A DNA stretch of 8,832 nucleotides, taken from the NCBI GenBank assembly GCA_021778375.1, contig JAJYCM010000101.1, forward strand, positions 1 to 8,832, in the 5' to 3' direction. A program made the position numbers and the translations under genes. Of this stretch, positions 1 through 6,662 are shown piece by piece (within the stretch, counting starts at the first letter, position 1; each line of letters begins with the position of its first letter). The notes under the pieces are model-generated. The model made no database searches, was not told where the DNA came from, and saw nothing but the letters and a program-made list of their open reading frames with translations. The DNA is from Bacteroidota bacterium. Its GTDB lineage: Bacteria > Bacteroidota > Ignavibacteria > Ignavibacteriales > Ignavibacteriaceae.

Positions 1-2340
1 GTACTAGTAATAAAAGAAGTATATAGAAATAATTCTGTACTTCAAGCAGGGGATACTGTTATATCGATTGATAATTATAAATTTTTATCGGAAGAAGAAA
101 TTGAAGTTTACTTAGACGGGATTCATCAAAGCCAAAGTATAAAAATAAATTATTTCAAATCCGGGTTACCATTAGAAATATGGTTAAAGCCGATAAAATT
201 TTATTCTACATTTTATATTATTATAGATTCAGTTACAGGATTTCTTTTCTTTTTATTCGGAATATTTGTTTTAATTAAAAAACCGACGGAAGAATCTGCC
301 AGGTTATTTCACTGGGTCACAATAGGAACAGCTGTAATTGTAACCACTACATGGGGCAATTATGCATTTGGGCATATAGGAGTGGGTTATGTTCTCCGGT
401 TTTTATTTTCAATTGCTTATACGCTGTCTCCTGTGTTTTTTCTTCATTTTGCGCTTATCTTTCCAAGCAAAAAAACAATAAAAAACAAAAGTGTTTTATA
501 CATATTGTATTTTATTGCCGGCTTGTTAGGTATCTCTTCCTATTGCGTTTTCTTATATATGTCGAGCCATATAACATTAAGTACAATTCAATTGTATCTA
601 ACGTTTTTTAATGTTTGCAGATTTTTGATAGTAGCATGTATAATTTCCGGTTTAATTGTTTTTTTACATTCATATGAAACTACCCGCGAAGAGTCGGAAA
701 AGAAAAAGTTGCGTTGGGTACTGCTGGGGTTAATAATAGGACCGCTTGGTTTCGCTTTACTTTGGGTAGTACCTCAAGCATTTACTTCGTACGGTCTGAT
801 ACCCGAAGAAATTATTTTAGTAATGATGTTAACCGTTCCGGTAACCTTTTCTATTGCAATCCTCAGATACCATTTGCTCGATATAGATCTAATAATTAAG
901 AGAAGCGTAATTTATTTTGCTGTTATAGGGGGACTCCTTCTGGTCTATATTGCTTTAATATTCGTCGTAACAAATCTTGTCAAAAATATAAACGATTATA
1001 CTATCAGTTCTGTATCCGCAATTATAATCGCATTGTTATTTCAGCCGGCGAAGAATAAGGTTCAAAAGATTGTTGACAGGAAATTTTTCAGAGTTCAATA
1101 CGATTTCAGGGAAGCCTTAAAAAAATTCTTTAATGAGGTAAAAGGCTGTAATACAAAAAAAATGTTGACAACAAAAATAGTCGAACAAGTTAATAATCTT
1201 TTACCTGTAACAAAGATCGGATTTTTTGATTTCGATCCCATAAGAAGCAGAATTACTTTAATAGCCCACAAGAATTTTGACTTGCTCGAAGGGCGCAGCG
1301 TTTACTTAAATCAAACCGAATTAAAATCTGAATTGAATTTGCCTGTTGCACTACCTGATAAAGTTGAAGCTTCAGTGGCATTAGAAATAGCCGATAACCG
1401 TGTTTTCCGCAGATGGGGGATTGCCTTAGTACTTCCCATTAAATCTACAAATGCCGGTCTTTTAGGGTTTTTAGTTCTGGGGGAAATAAAATCGGGACAA
1501 AAATTCTCAATGGTAGATGTTGATTTACTATTAGAAGTAAGCCTTCAAGCAGGCTTTGCTTTGGAGAGAATAATCATTCAAGAAGAGTTAATTCAAGAGC
1601 AGCTTATAAAAGAAAAACTCGAAGAATTGAACCGGCTGAAATCATTCTTTATTTCTTCTGTTTCACATGAACTAAAAACCCCGCTCACCTCGATAAAAAT
1701 GTTTTCGGAACTACTTCAGTTGAAAAAGAATTATACTGCCGAAGAGTCTGAAGAATATCTTGATATAATTATCGGAGAGTGTGATAGACTGGGAAGATTG
1801 ATTGAAGACGTTCTTGACCTTTCAAAAATTGAACGCAACGTCAAAAAATATCATTTTTCTGAAATCGACATTAAGGCTTTGCTAAGCCAAGCGCTTAAAT
1901 TAATGTCTTATCAATTAAAAATGGAAAAGTGTACAATTGAAAAAAACATTTGTCAGGAAGAATTTTCCATTACAGGTGATAAGGATTCTGTAATGAGTGC
2001 CATAATAAATATTTTATCAAACGGTTTGAAATTTTCTATTGAACCTAAAAGGATTATAATCTCGCTCTACAAGGAAAACGGTTATATAGCTTTAAAATTT
2101 GAAAACAATGGTCCCGCAATTTCTGAAGACGAAATCTGTTTTATAACTGAGCCATATTTTCGCTCCGAGGAGACAAAACGTAAAAACATTCCGGGCAGCG
2201 GGATCGGGCTGGCACTTGTTCAGCAAATAATGAATGCTCATCGCGGCAAACTTGAAATTCAGAACAACCCATCAGGAGGATGTTCATTCAAATTAAATTT
2301 TTTATTGGAGGAAAAGGATGAAACAAATCTTAATAATTGA
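1..2340 (+). CDS. Membrane sensor histidine kinase, 5' end cut off by the window (PDZ-like, multi-TM, GAF-like, HisKA, HATPase_c)
   Basis: The frame is open from base 1 to the TGA at 2338-2340, so at least 779 residues are visible and the true start lies upstream. Residues about 1-66 look PDZ-like (QAGDTVISIDN, then an acidic helix and basic strand). About eight hydrophobic segments follow between residues 68 and 348. The pair LRYHLLDIDLIIKRS and NKVQKIVDRKFFR flanks the last segments, as in ComP/NreB-like multi-membrane kinases. Residues about 367-540 form a GAF-like domain (LVLPIKS, LLGFLVLGE, SGQKFS, ending in an ALE helix). A short coiled coil leads to the H-box SSVSHELKTP, with phospho-acceptor His at residue 556 (codon 1666-1668). 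The N-box has Asn674 and the G2 box GSGIGLALV is residues 732-740. The G1 box reads ENNGPAI (701-707) instead of the usual DNGPGI. It should autophosphorylate and pass phosphate to the overlapping regulator. The ligand is unknown; the PDZ-like part may face the periplasm. Confidence 0.94.
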   Translation, partial: VLVIKEVYRNNSVLQAGDTVISIDNYKFLSEEEIEVYLDGIHQSQSIKINYFKSGLPLEIWLKPIKFYSTFYIIIDSVTGFLFFLFGIFVLIKKPTEESARLFHWVTIGTAVIVTTTWGNYAFGHIGVGYVLRFLFSIAYTLSPVFFLHFALIFPSKKTIKNKSVLYILYFIAGLLGISSYCVFLYMSSHITLSTIQLYLTFFNVCRFLIVACIISGLIVFLHSYETTREESEKKKLRWVLLGLIIGPLGFALLWVVPQAFTSYGLIPEEIILVMMLTVPVTFSIAILRYHLLDIDLIIKRSVIYFAVIGGLLLVYIALIFVVTNLVKNINDYTISSVSAIIIALLFQPAKNKVQKIVDRKFFRVQYDFREALKKFFNEVKGCNTKKMLTTKIVEQVNNLLPVTKIGFFDFDPIRSRITLIAHKNFDLLEGRSVYLNQTELKSELNLPVALPDKVEASVALEIADNRVFRRWGIALVLPIKSTNAGLLGFLVLGEIKSGQKFSMVDVDLLLEVSLQAGFALERIIIQEELIQEQLIKEKLEELNRLKSFFISSVSHELKTPLTSIKMFSELLQLKKNYTAEESEEYLDIIIGECDRLGRLIEDVLDLSKIERNVKKYHFSEIDIKALLSQALKLMSYQLKMEKCTIEKNICQEEFSITGDKDSVMSAIINILSNGLKFSIEPKRIIISLYKENGYIALKFENNGPAISEDEICFITEPYFRSEETKRKNIPGSGIGLALVQQIMNAHRGKLEIQNNPSGGCSFKLNFLLEEKDETNLNN

Positions 2341-2998
2341 AGATGACCCGGCTATTCTCAAAGGGTTAACGGCAAGTTTGGAAGCTGAGAATTATAAAAT
2401 CAAATCACAGTCGGATGGAGAGAAGGGATATCAGTTTGCAAAAACTGAGAATGTTGATTTGATTATACTCGACATTATGCTGCCTTCAAAAAACGGTTTA
2501 GATATTTGCCGCGATCTTAGAAAAGGTGGTATCAATACGCCAATTCTTATGCTAACAAGCAAGAAAGAAGAGATCGATAAAGTTCTGGGATTTGAAATCG
2601 GCGCTGATGATTATGTAACTAAGCCTTTCAGCATACGCGAGCTGCATGCAAGGATTAAAGCTATACTAAGGCGAAAGAGTGACTTGACTAATGATATTAT
2701 GGAATATTCATTCGGAAATATTCACCTCGATTTTAAAAAACACGAAGCTGAAAAAAACGGCTCACCGGTTAAATTATCCGAAATGGAACTGAAAATTTTG
2801 AAATTTTTCATTCAGAATGAGGGCAATGTCATTTCGCGCGATCAATTCCTAGATAATGTTTGGGGTTACAATTCCTTCCCGACTACCAGAACGGTAGACA
2901 ATTACATCCTTTCTCTTAGGAAAAAAATCGAGGATGATTTTTCACTACCTGAGCACTTACTTACAGTGCATAAGGGAGGGTATAAATTCGTTAAGTAA
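2318..2998 (+). CDS. OmpR/PhoB-family response regulator
   Basis: The 226-residue product has the standard two-domain layout. The receiver domain (about 1-120) shows the acidic pair E8/D9/D10, phospho-acceptor Asp52 in LILDIMLPSKNG, Thr80 and Lys102 (TKPF). The C-terminal winged helix (about 128-226) has the recognition helix TRTVDNYILSLRKKIE and the wing hairpin VHKGGYKFVK. The ATG at 2318 sits 6 bases after a clear GGAGG (2307-2311) inside the kinase gene. The two genes overlap by 23 bases, which implies translational coupling and a cognate pair. Three downstream promoter regions carry 11-base-period direct repeats of the kind this subfamily binds head-to-tail, so they are candidate targets (inference). 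Its sequence is PhoB/PhoP-like, but the subfamily cannot be fixed by eye. Confidence 0.97.
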   Translation: MKQILIIEDDPAILKGLTASLEAENYKIKSQSDGEKGYQFAKTENVDLIILDIMLPSKNGLDICRDLRKGGINTPILMLTSKKEEIDKVLGFEIGADDYVTKPFSIRELHARIKAILRRKSDLTNDIMEYSFGNIHLDFKKHEAEKNGSPVKLSEMELKILKFFIQNEGNVISRDQFLDNVWGYNSFPTTRTVDNYILSLRKKIEDDFSLPEHLLTVHKGGYKFVK

Positions 2999-3009
2999 TT
3001 CATGAAAAA

Positions 3010-3037
3010 TTTACTTCTCTTTTACCATACTTTGACA
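3010..3037 (+). promoter_or_regulatory. Operator/promoter site 1: triple 11-base direct repeat ending in TTGACA
   Basis: TTTAC (3010-3014), TTTAC (3021-3025) and TTGAC (3032-3036) are separated by exactly 6 bases each. The last unit extends to TTGACA and can act as a -35 box. No good -10 lies at 17 bases; a TATTTTG at 3051-3057 is the closest candidate and would suit a Bacteroidota-type promoter only loosely. The stretch 3008-3038 matches 3780-3810 at 29 of 31 bases. It lies 72 bases before the ATG at 3110, in the 111-base gap after the regulator gene, which has no obvious terminator. OmpR-family proteins bind such repeats as tandem dimers; which regulator binds here is inference. Confidence 0.7.
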
Positions 3038-3109
3038 AAAACTACCTGAATATTTTGAAAATTAAGTCCGCAAGTAAAATTATTTTTTAATAAAATAAAA
3101 GGACTTAAA

Positions 3110-3718
3110 ATGAAATATTTATTATTCTTATTCGTCATTTCGCTCTTCTTAATTTCGAGCAGTTTTGCTCAATTCAAGAAGGGTGATTTTGAATTTTCCT
3201 TTAGCGGCGCTTTTAGTTCAATGACTGTAGAAAACACCTCGCCAGGTACTTATGATATACATCCTTATTCAGAAACGAGATCTACAGCCGGGATATCGTT
3301 CTCTCCGGGATTTTATCTACTAGATAATTTTTCTATAGAAGCTGAGATAGGTATAGCTGCTGTGCAAAGCATGCAGCCCTCACAATATGTTCTCATTAAT
3401 TTATCTTATACATATTTATTGCCGGAATCCAAAACAGCATTATTTGCTCATGCGGGTTATGGTTTATCTAATTCTGTCGTAATTTCATACTTAAACAATG
3501 CGATTAGTTTTGCCTCAGACAAATTTGATGTGAAGGTCCTGAACTTTGGGGCAGGGATAAAATATCTTATTTCGTCAACTGTACTTCTTCATACAGAGGT
3601 CAATTACAGACACCATTCATGGACAAACGATTATGGATCTTCGGGATATTATAATTATAAAGTTGATAATAAAATATCAAACGTAAGCCTGCTATTTGGA
3701 TTTTCAATTCTCATCTAA
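3110..3718 (+). CDS. Small exported outer-membrane beta-barrel protein
   Basis: The 202-residue product starts with a signal peptide (MKYLLFLFVISLFLISSSFA) with cleavage expected between Ala20 and Gln21. The mature part, about 182 residues, is made of alternating polar/aromatic strands (FEFSFSGAFSS, AGISFSPGFYLL, FSIEAEIGIAAV, VLINLSYTYLL, TALFAHAGYGLS, VKVLNFGAGIKYLI, VLLHTEVNYRHH, ISNVSLLFGFSI). This suits an eight-strand barrel of the OMP_b-brl/OmpW-like size class. It ends in SILI rather than the usual aromatic residue. AAAAGGA stands 6 bases before the ATG. The gene is monocistronic: operator site 1 is upstream and a strong hairpin is downstream. No catalytic residues are visible. It may be a small pore, an adhesin or a structural barrel; function is not assigned. 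Confidence 0.8.
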   Translation: MKYLLFLFVISLFLISSSFAQFKKGDFEFSFSGAFSSMTVENTSPGTYDIHPYSETRSTAGISFSPGFYLLDNFSIEAEIGIAAVQSMQPSQYVLINLSYTYLLPESKTALFAHAGYGLSNSVVISYLNNAISFASDKFDVKVLNFGAGIKYLISSTVLLHTEVNYRHHSWTNDYGSSGYYNYKVDNKISNVSLLFGFSILI

Positions 3719-3733
3719 AACTGAAAATTTATA

Positions 3734-3769
3734 ATAAGGCGTGTACAAATAAATTTGTACACGCTTTAT
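3734..3769 (+). terminator. Hairpin terminator after the small barrel gene
   Basis: GCGTGTACAAAT (3739-3750) and ATTTGTACACGC (3753-3764) are perfect 12-base complements around AA. The stem extends outward by five more pairs (ATAAG with TTTAT, one G-U). The run after it is TTTATATT, a weak T-tract, so termination may be partial; the near-symmetric stem could also act on the other strand. It separates the small barrel gene from operator site 2. Confidence 0.8.
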
Positions 3770-3781
3770 ATTCATAAATAA

Positions 3782-3809
3782 TTTACTTCTCTTTTACGAT
3801 TCTTTGACA
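3782..3809 (+). promoter_or_regulatory. Operator/promoter site 2: triple 11-base direct repeat ending in TTGACA
   Basis: TTTAC (3782-3786), TTTAC (3793-3797) and TTGAC (3804-3808) have the same 6-base spacing as site 1, and the two sites agree at 29 of 31 bases over 3780-3810. The flanking DNA is not similar, so this is a conserved regulatory element, not a gene duplication. TAATAT (3830-3835) and TATACT (3833-3838) are possible -10 elements, but 20-23 bases away rather than 17. That would fit a promoter that depends on a bound activator. It should drive the small ORF and the EEP-barrel gene. Confidence 0.7.
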
Positions 3810-3858
3810 ATTATTTTTATTCCTAAATGTAATATACTCCTAGAAATTAAGGTAATTC

Positions 3859-3866
3859 AAAGGAGG
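3859..3866 (+). promoter_or_regulatory. Full-length Shine-Dalgarno AAAGGAGG without a usable start codon
   Basis: This is the best ribosome binding site in the window. An ATG touches it directly (3867-3869, zero spacing) and opens only an 11-codon frame (MIKRQTINYFS) closed by TGA at 3900-3902. The frame that encodes a convincing signal peptide runs one base out of step (-1) and reads GAT AAA ACG at 3869-3877, with no ATG, GTG or TTG before 3899. Confidence 0.75.
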
Positions 3867-3898
3867 ATGATAAAACGTCAAACAATAAATTATTTCTC

Positions 3899-4216
3899 GT
3901 GATTGTTTTAATATCAATTATCATCCCTTATATACAATCGGTCAGCCAAACTCATTCGTTAGAAAGCACTCTTCAATTAGTAAAACTTAAGAATGGAGAT
4001 GTTTTGTATAGTACAATAATCGAGAAGGACTCAGCTTCAATTCTCCTTACAACATTTTTCGGGAAAACGGATCAGATACTGATTGTGGATAAGAGCACAA
4101 TTGACCCGGTAAGTAATAAATTAAGCGAAAAATATTTTGAAAGATATAATAATGAAAATTATTTGCTTGATATTATTTATTTCAATTTCCGTCTTAGCAC
4201 AGGATACCCGGCTTAA
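3899..4216 (+). CDS. Small exported protein of unknown function, start unresolved
   Basis: The frame is open from 3851 to the TAA at 4214-4216. The GTG at 3899 is the only conventional start, but it falls inside a signal-peptide-like stretch that begins upstream (KTSNNKLFLVIVL, from 3872) and lies 32 bases after the strong AAAGGAGG. Starting at GTG would remove the basic n-region, so the real N-terminus is probably near 3869. A one- or two-base indel, a frameshift or a sequencing error would explain this. The likely cleavage is SVS|Q. The mature part reads VKLKNGDVLYSTIIEKDSASILLTTFFGK-type strands followed by IVDKSTI. That is a short beta motif I associate with many small Bacteroidota exported proteins, with no known catalytic role. 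The 3' end overlaps the next gene by 65 bases in another frame, so the last 21 residues may not be original. It is probably cotranscribed with that gene from site 2. Confidence 0.5.
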   Translation: MIVLISIIIPYIQSVSQTHSLESTLQLVKLKNGDVLYSTIIEKDSASILLTTFFGKTDQILIVDKSTIDPVSNKLSEKYFERYNNENYLLDIIYFNFRLSTGYPA

Positions 4217-6272
4217 AATAGTTTCTTTTAATGTCTGGTCGGGTCTTGATTACAAGGGCAAAATAAAAATGGGTGAATATGAAACTTCCGAAAGAAAAGA
4301 ACAACGTTTCAATTTATTACTTCACCAATTAAGAATTATAAAGCCTGATGTAATTTTTTTGCAGGAAGCAAATCCAGTCGGCAAGTACTCATCGCGATTA
4401 GCTGATTCGCTTGGCTTTTATGAAATCCATCAAGTTTGTAATGCCGGCATTAAATTGGGTACAATAGGCTTACCGTTAAATCTTAAAGAAGGAATAGCAA
4501 TTCTTGCAGACAAAAAATTGAACCTGAAATATTTCGATGTGTGGAAGCTGGGAGGATCTTTCGGAGTTTTCGGTGATGCTCTGACAATTCATTTTGATGA
4601 ATCTAATTTTGCTTTGGTCGGAAAAATTTCGATAGATGAAATTCCCGTCTATTTAGTGAATGTCCATTTAACTGCATCGGTACCAATTGATTCGATATTA
4701 TCAAAAAAATTCGAATTGTTTTGTAAGAATAATTCCATTTCTGAAGAAGAAATTCAAAATACTTACAAGAAATGGACGACTAATTTTAAAAGGCAGAATG
4801 ATGAGTTAGAAATTCTAAGTGAACAATTAAAGAAAATCCATGATAATTCCCCTTTCATTATCGGCGGTGATTTTAATACAGGCCCGGAAAGAAAAGAATT
4901 AAAAGAGCTGATAAGGTCATGTGGTTTAACCGATACTTTTGTGAAAAATAATTTAGAACAAAATTATACCTGGGACCCGTCCAAAAATCATAATATCAGT
5001 TATTCTACAAAGACAATTGACGCTGGAGGAAATAAGTTATCCGGATACAATATATTGAGCACGATTTATGATTCACAACCGCGGAGAATTGACTATATTT
5101 TTCTTGATCATCATTTTAAGAAAGATAATATACTTGCGTACAAAATTATATTTGATTCCACAAAGAATAATTTATACGCATCCGATCATTTTGGAGTGTA
5201 CAGCAAAATTAATTTTAAGGAAATGCTTAATTCTGTTTCAAAAGAATTTACCGAAGTTACTTCGTTAAAAGATAAAACAATAGAACCGTTTCCCATAGTT
5301 TCTTATGATACAGATGTTGGCTTCGGTTATGGCGCAAAAGCATTTTTCCTAAATCAATTAAATTTAAGCGAATCATTCGACCTTACTGTCTTCAATAGCA
5401 CAAAAGGAGAGAGGTGGTATCGTCTTGTCTTTTCAATTCCTGATTTTGAATACCGTCAGGGGAAGACTTATCCTTTGGCGTTTGATTTAATTGTTGACTA
5501 TGACAAATACATAAAAAATAATTTTTACGGAGTCGGAAGCAATTCAAGCTATTCAAATCTTGAGTATTATACCAAAGAGCCGTTTGAAGTAAATATGATT
5601 TTAAGCCGGGGATTTAGGAATAATCTTGTGGGACAAATCGGATTGAAATTCAAATACATTCGAAACTTCAACATTTCAGATACAAGCGCTATCAGGGAAC
5701 TACCATCACTGCTTAGTTCATCAAAAGTGAATTACACTTCGGTATTGATAAATTTAAGATATGACACCAGAAACAGTTTTATTAATCCGTCCAGCGGGAT
5801 TGTGCTTCAAGGCGAATCAGAGATGGCTTTTAAAAATTCCCTCACAAATGTTTCATTTGATAGATACGCAATGTGGTTTCAGTATTATTATATGCTGTTC
5901 TATCCTAAAACTATTTTCGCATTGAGAACAAGTTTACAAACTTTAACAGGTAACAATTTACCAATTCAAATTTTACTATCGCTTGGAGGGAATAATACTC
6001 TTAGGGGATATCCTCAAGACAGATTTTTAGATAACACCGCTGCATTAGTTAATGCTGAAATTCGTTACCCGATTTACGGGAGATTCGGCGGGACGTTAGG
6101 GATTGATGCGGGTAAAGTATGGAATTCAATATCAAAAATTGATTTGAATAATTGGGCATATAGTCCGGTAGCCGGTCTTCGTTTTTACATGGATACATTT
6201 ATTGTCAGGTTAGATGTTGGTTTCGGGAAAGAAACAACGGGAGTGTATTTTAACTTCGGTCAAATTTTTTAA
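4152..6272 (+). CDS. Surface EEP-family phosphodiesterase/nuclease fused to an Omp85 (BamA-type) barrel
   Basis: The 706-residue product starts at the ATG at 4152. It has a signal peptide MKIICLILFISISVLA cut before Gln17; a TTG five codons upstream would spoil the n-region. Residues 20-356 are a complete EEP (DNase I/sphingomyelinase-like) domain: Asn27 (SFNVWSG), Glu72 (FLQEAN), His172 (VNVHLTA), Asp240/Asn242 (GGDFNTGPE), Asp314 (RRIDYIF) and Asp345-His346 (SDHFGV). All metal-binding and catalytic positions are present. After a linker of about 28 residues, residues 384-706 are an Omp85 barrel. It shows the DTRNSFINPSSG signature (538-549), the LRGYPQDRF loop-6 motif (617-625) and an amphipathic last strand, VYFNFGQIF. 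There is no POTRA domain. The layout resembles type Vd patatin-barrel autotransporters with a different enzyme. The substrate could be nucleic acid, phospholipid or another phosphodiester. The ribosome site is weak (GAAAG), consistent with coupling to the upstream ORF. Confidence 0.92.
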   Translation: MKIICLILFISISVLAQDTRLKIVSFNVWSGLDYKGKIKMGEYETSERKEQRFNLLLHQLRIIKPDVIFLQEANPVGKYSSRLADSLGFYEIHQVCNAGIKLGTIGLPLNLKEGIAILADKKLNLKYFDVWKLGGSFGVFGDALTIHFDESNFALVGKISIDEIPVYLVNVHLTASVPIDSILSKKFELFCKNNSISEEEIQNTYKKWTTNFKRQNDELEILSEQLKKIHDNSPFIIGGDFNTGPERKELKELIRSCGLTDTFVKNNLEQNYTWDPSKNHNISYSTKTIDAGGNKLSGYNILSTIYDSQPRRIDYIFLDHHFKKDNILAYKIIFDSTKNNLYASDHFGVYSKINFKEMLNSVSKEFTEVTSLKDKTIEPFPIVSYDTDVGFGYGAKAFFLNQLNLSESFDLTVFNSTKGERWYRLVFSIPDFEYRQGKTYPLAFDLIVDYDKYIKNNFYGVGSNSSYSNLEYYTKEPFEVNMILSRGFRNNLVGQIGLKFKYIRNFNISDTSAIRELPSLLSSSKVNYTSVLINLRYDTRNSFINPSSGIVLQGESEMAFKNSLTNVSFDRYAMWFQYYYMLFYPKTIFALRTSLQTLTGNNLPIQILLSLGGNNTLRGYPQDRFLDNTAALVNAEIRYPIYGRFGGTLGIDAGKVWNSISKIDLNNWAYSPVAGLRFYMDTFIVRLDVGFGKETTGVYFNFGQIF

Positions 6273-6370
6273 TCAAAAAAAGTTTTTATCTCTTTAATGA
6301 ACTTTAAGTGAATAATTTTCGAACTACAATTGCATATTAAAACGATAAGTCAAATAAAATTCTACTCTAT

Positions 6371-6422
6371 GTTATAGAATTAATAATTCTCATTTGTCAA
6401 AAAAATGTCAAATAGTTTTAAA
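6371..6422 (-). promoter_or_regulatory. Minus-strand operator site 4 with promoter-like TTGACA-18-TATAAC
   Basis: Read on the minus strand, TTTAA (6422-6418), TTGAC (6411-6407) and TTGAC (6400-6396) repeat with the same 6-base spacers as sites 1-3. The last TTGACA is followed after 18 bases by TATAAC (6376-6371), the best -35/-10 pair near any of the four sites. No minus-strand gene follows; a transcript would run antisense into the 3' end of the EEP-barrel gene. It may instead be an extra upstream binding site for the nucleotidase promoter. Confidence 0.5.
6376..6390. repeat. Perfect 7-base inverted repeat
   Basis: AGAATTA and TAATTCT flank a single A. It lies between the -10-like and -35-like elements of the minus-strand promoter, where a dimeric repressor could bind. 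It is entirely AT-rich apart from one G/C pair, so chance is possible. Confidence 0.4.
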
Positions 6423-6574
6423 ATAATCTGCGTGAATATTTTCTTGATAAGATTCTTTAGTCTACCACATATTAATTCTCTCTGAAGTGGTTTTAAATCG
6501 GTTTAAACAGCAATATAGCGGTGTATTAATTTTTATTGCTCAGTTGAACCAAGCCTTTATTCACATGCGAATTT

Positions 6575-6602
6575 TTAACAATCATTTGACAACTTTTTGA
6601 CA
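6575..6602 (+). promoter_or_regulatory. Operator/promoter site 3: triple 11-base direct repeat ending in TTGACA
   Basis: TTAAC (6575-6579), TTGAC (6586-6590) and TTGAC (6597-6601) again have exact 6-base spacers; the second and third units are both TTGACA. The sequence between units differs from sites 1 and 2, so the match is in the units and spacing, as expected of a real binding site. TATTAT (6623-6628) is a possible -10 at 20 bases. The site ends 60 bases before the nucleotidase ATG. Confidence 0.7.
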
Positions 6603-6662
6603 GAATGGATGTTAGGATGTTTTATTATTTCATCGAAATTATTTAATAAAAAGGTGACTAAA

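Larger units (their letters stand above)
6273..6574. other. Long AT-rich intergenic region, mainly regulatory
   Basis: No reading frame of note exists on either strand here. There is no GC-rich terminator after 6272; only a weak A-run/T-run (about 6276-6288) is visible. The region contains the minus-strand promoter/operator at 6371-6422 and its embedded inverted repeat. A 7-base inverted pair (AGCAATA 6509-6515, TATTGCT 6534-6540) has a long loop and is weak. Together with site 3 the gap to the next start codon is 390 bases, much longer than the others in the window. Confidence 0.6.

Noticed and set aside
382..384. GTG as the start of the histidine kinase
   Set aside because: The same frame stays open to base 1 and encodes a PDZ-like segment and two more membrane helices, so the gene begins outside the window.
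4137..4151. TTG start of the EEP-barrel gene five codons upstream
   Set aside because: It adds acidic residues before a standard signal peptide that starts cleanly at the ATG at 4152.
6509..6540. AGCAATA/TATTGCT inverted pair as a terminator or RNA element
   Set aside because: The stem is seven mostly A-T pairs with an 18-base loop and no T-tract; unlikely to be stable.
6597..6662. TTG start of the nucleotidase giving 22 extra residues
   Set aside because: The TTG is part of the TTGACA operator unit, and the extension precedes a complete signal peptide that begins at 6663 with its own ribosome site.
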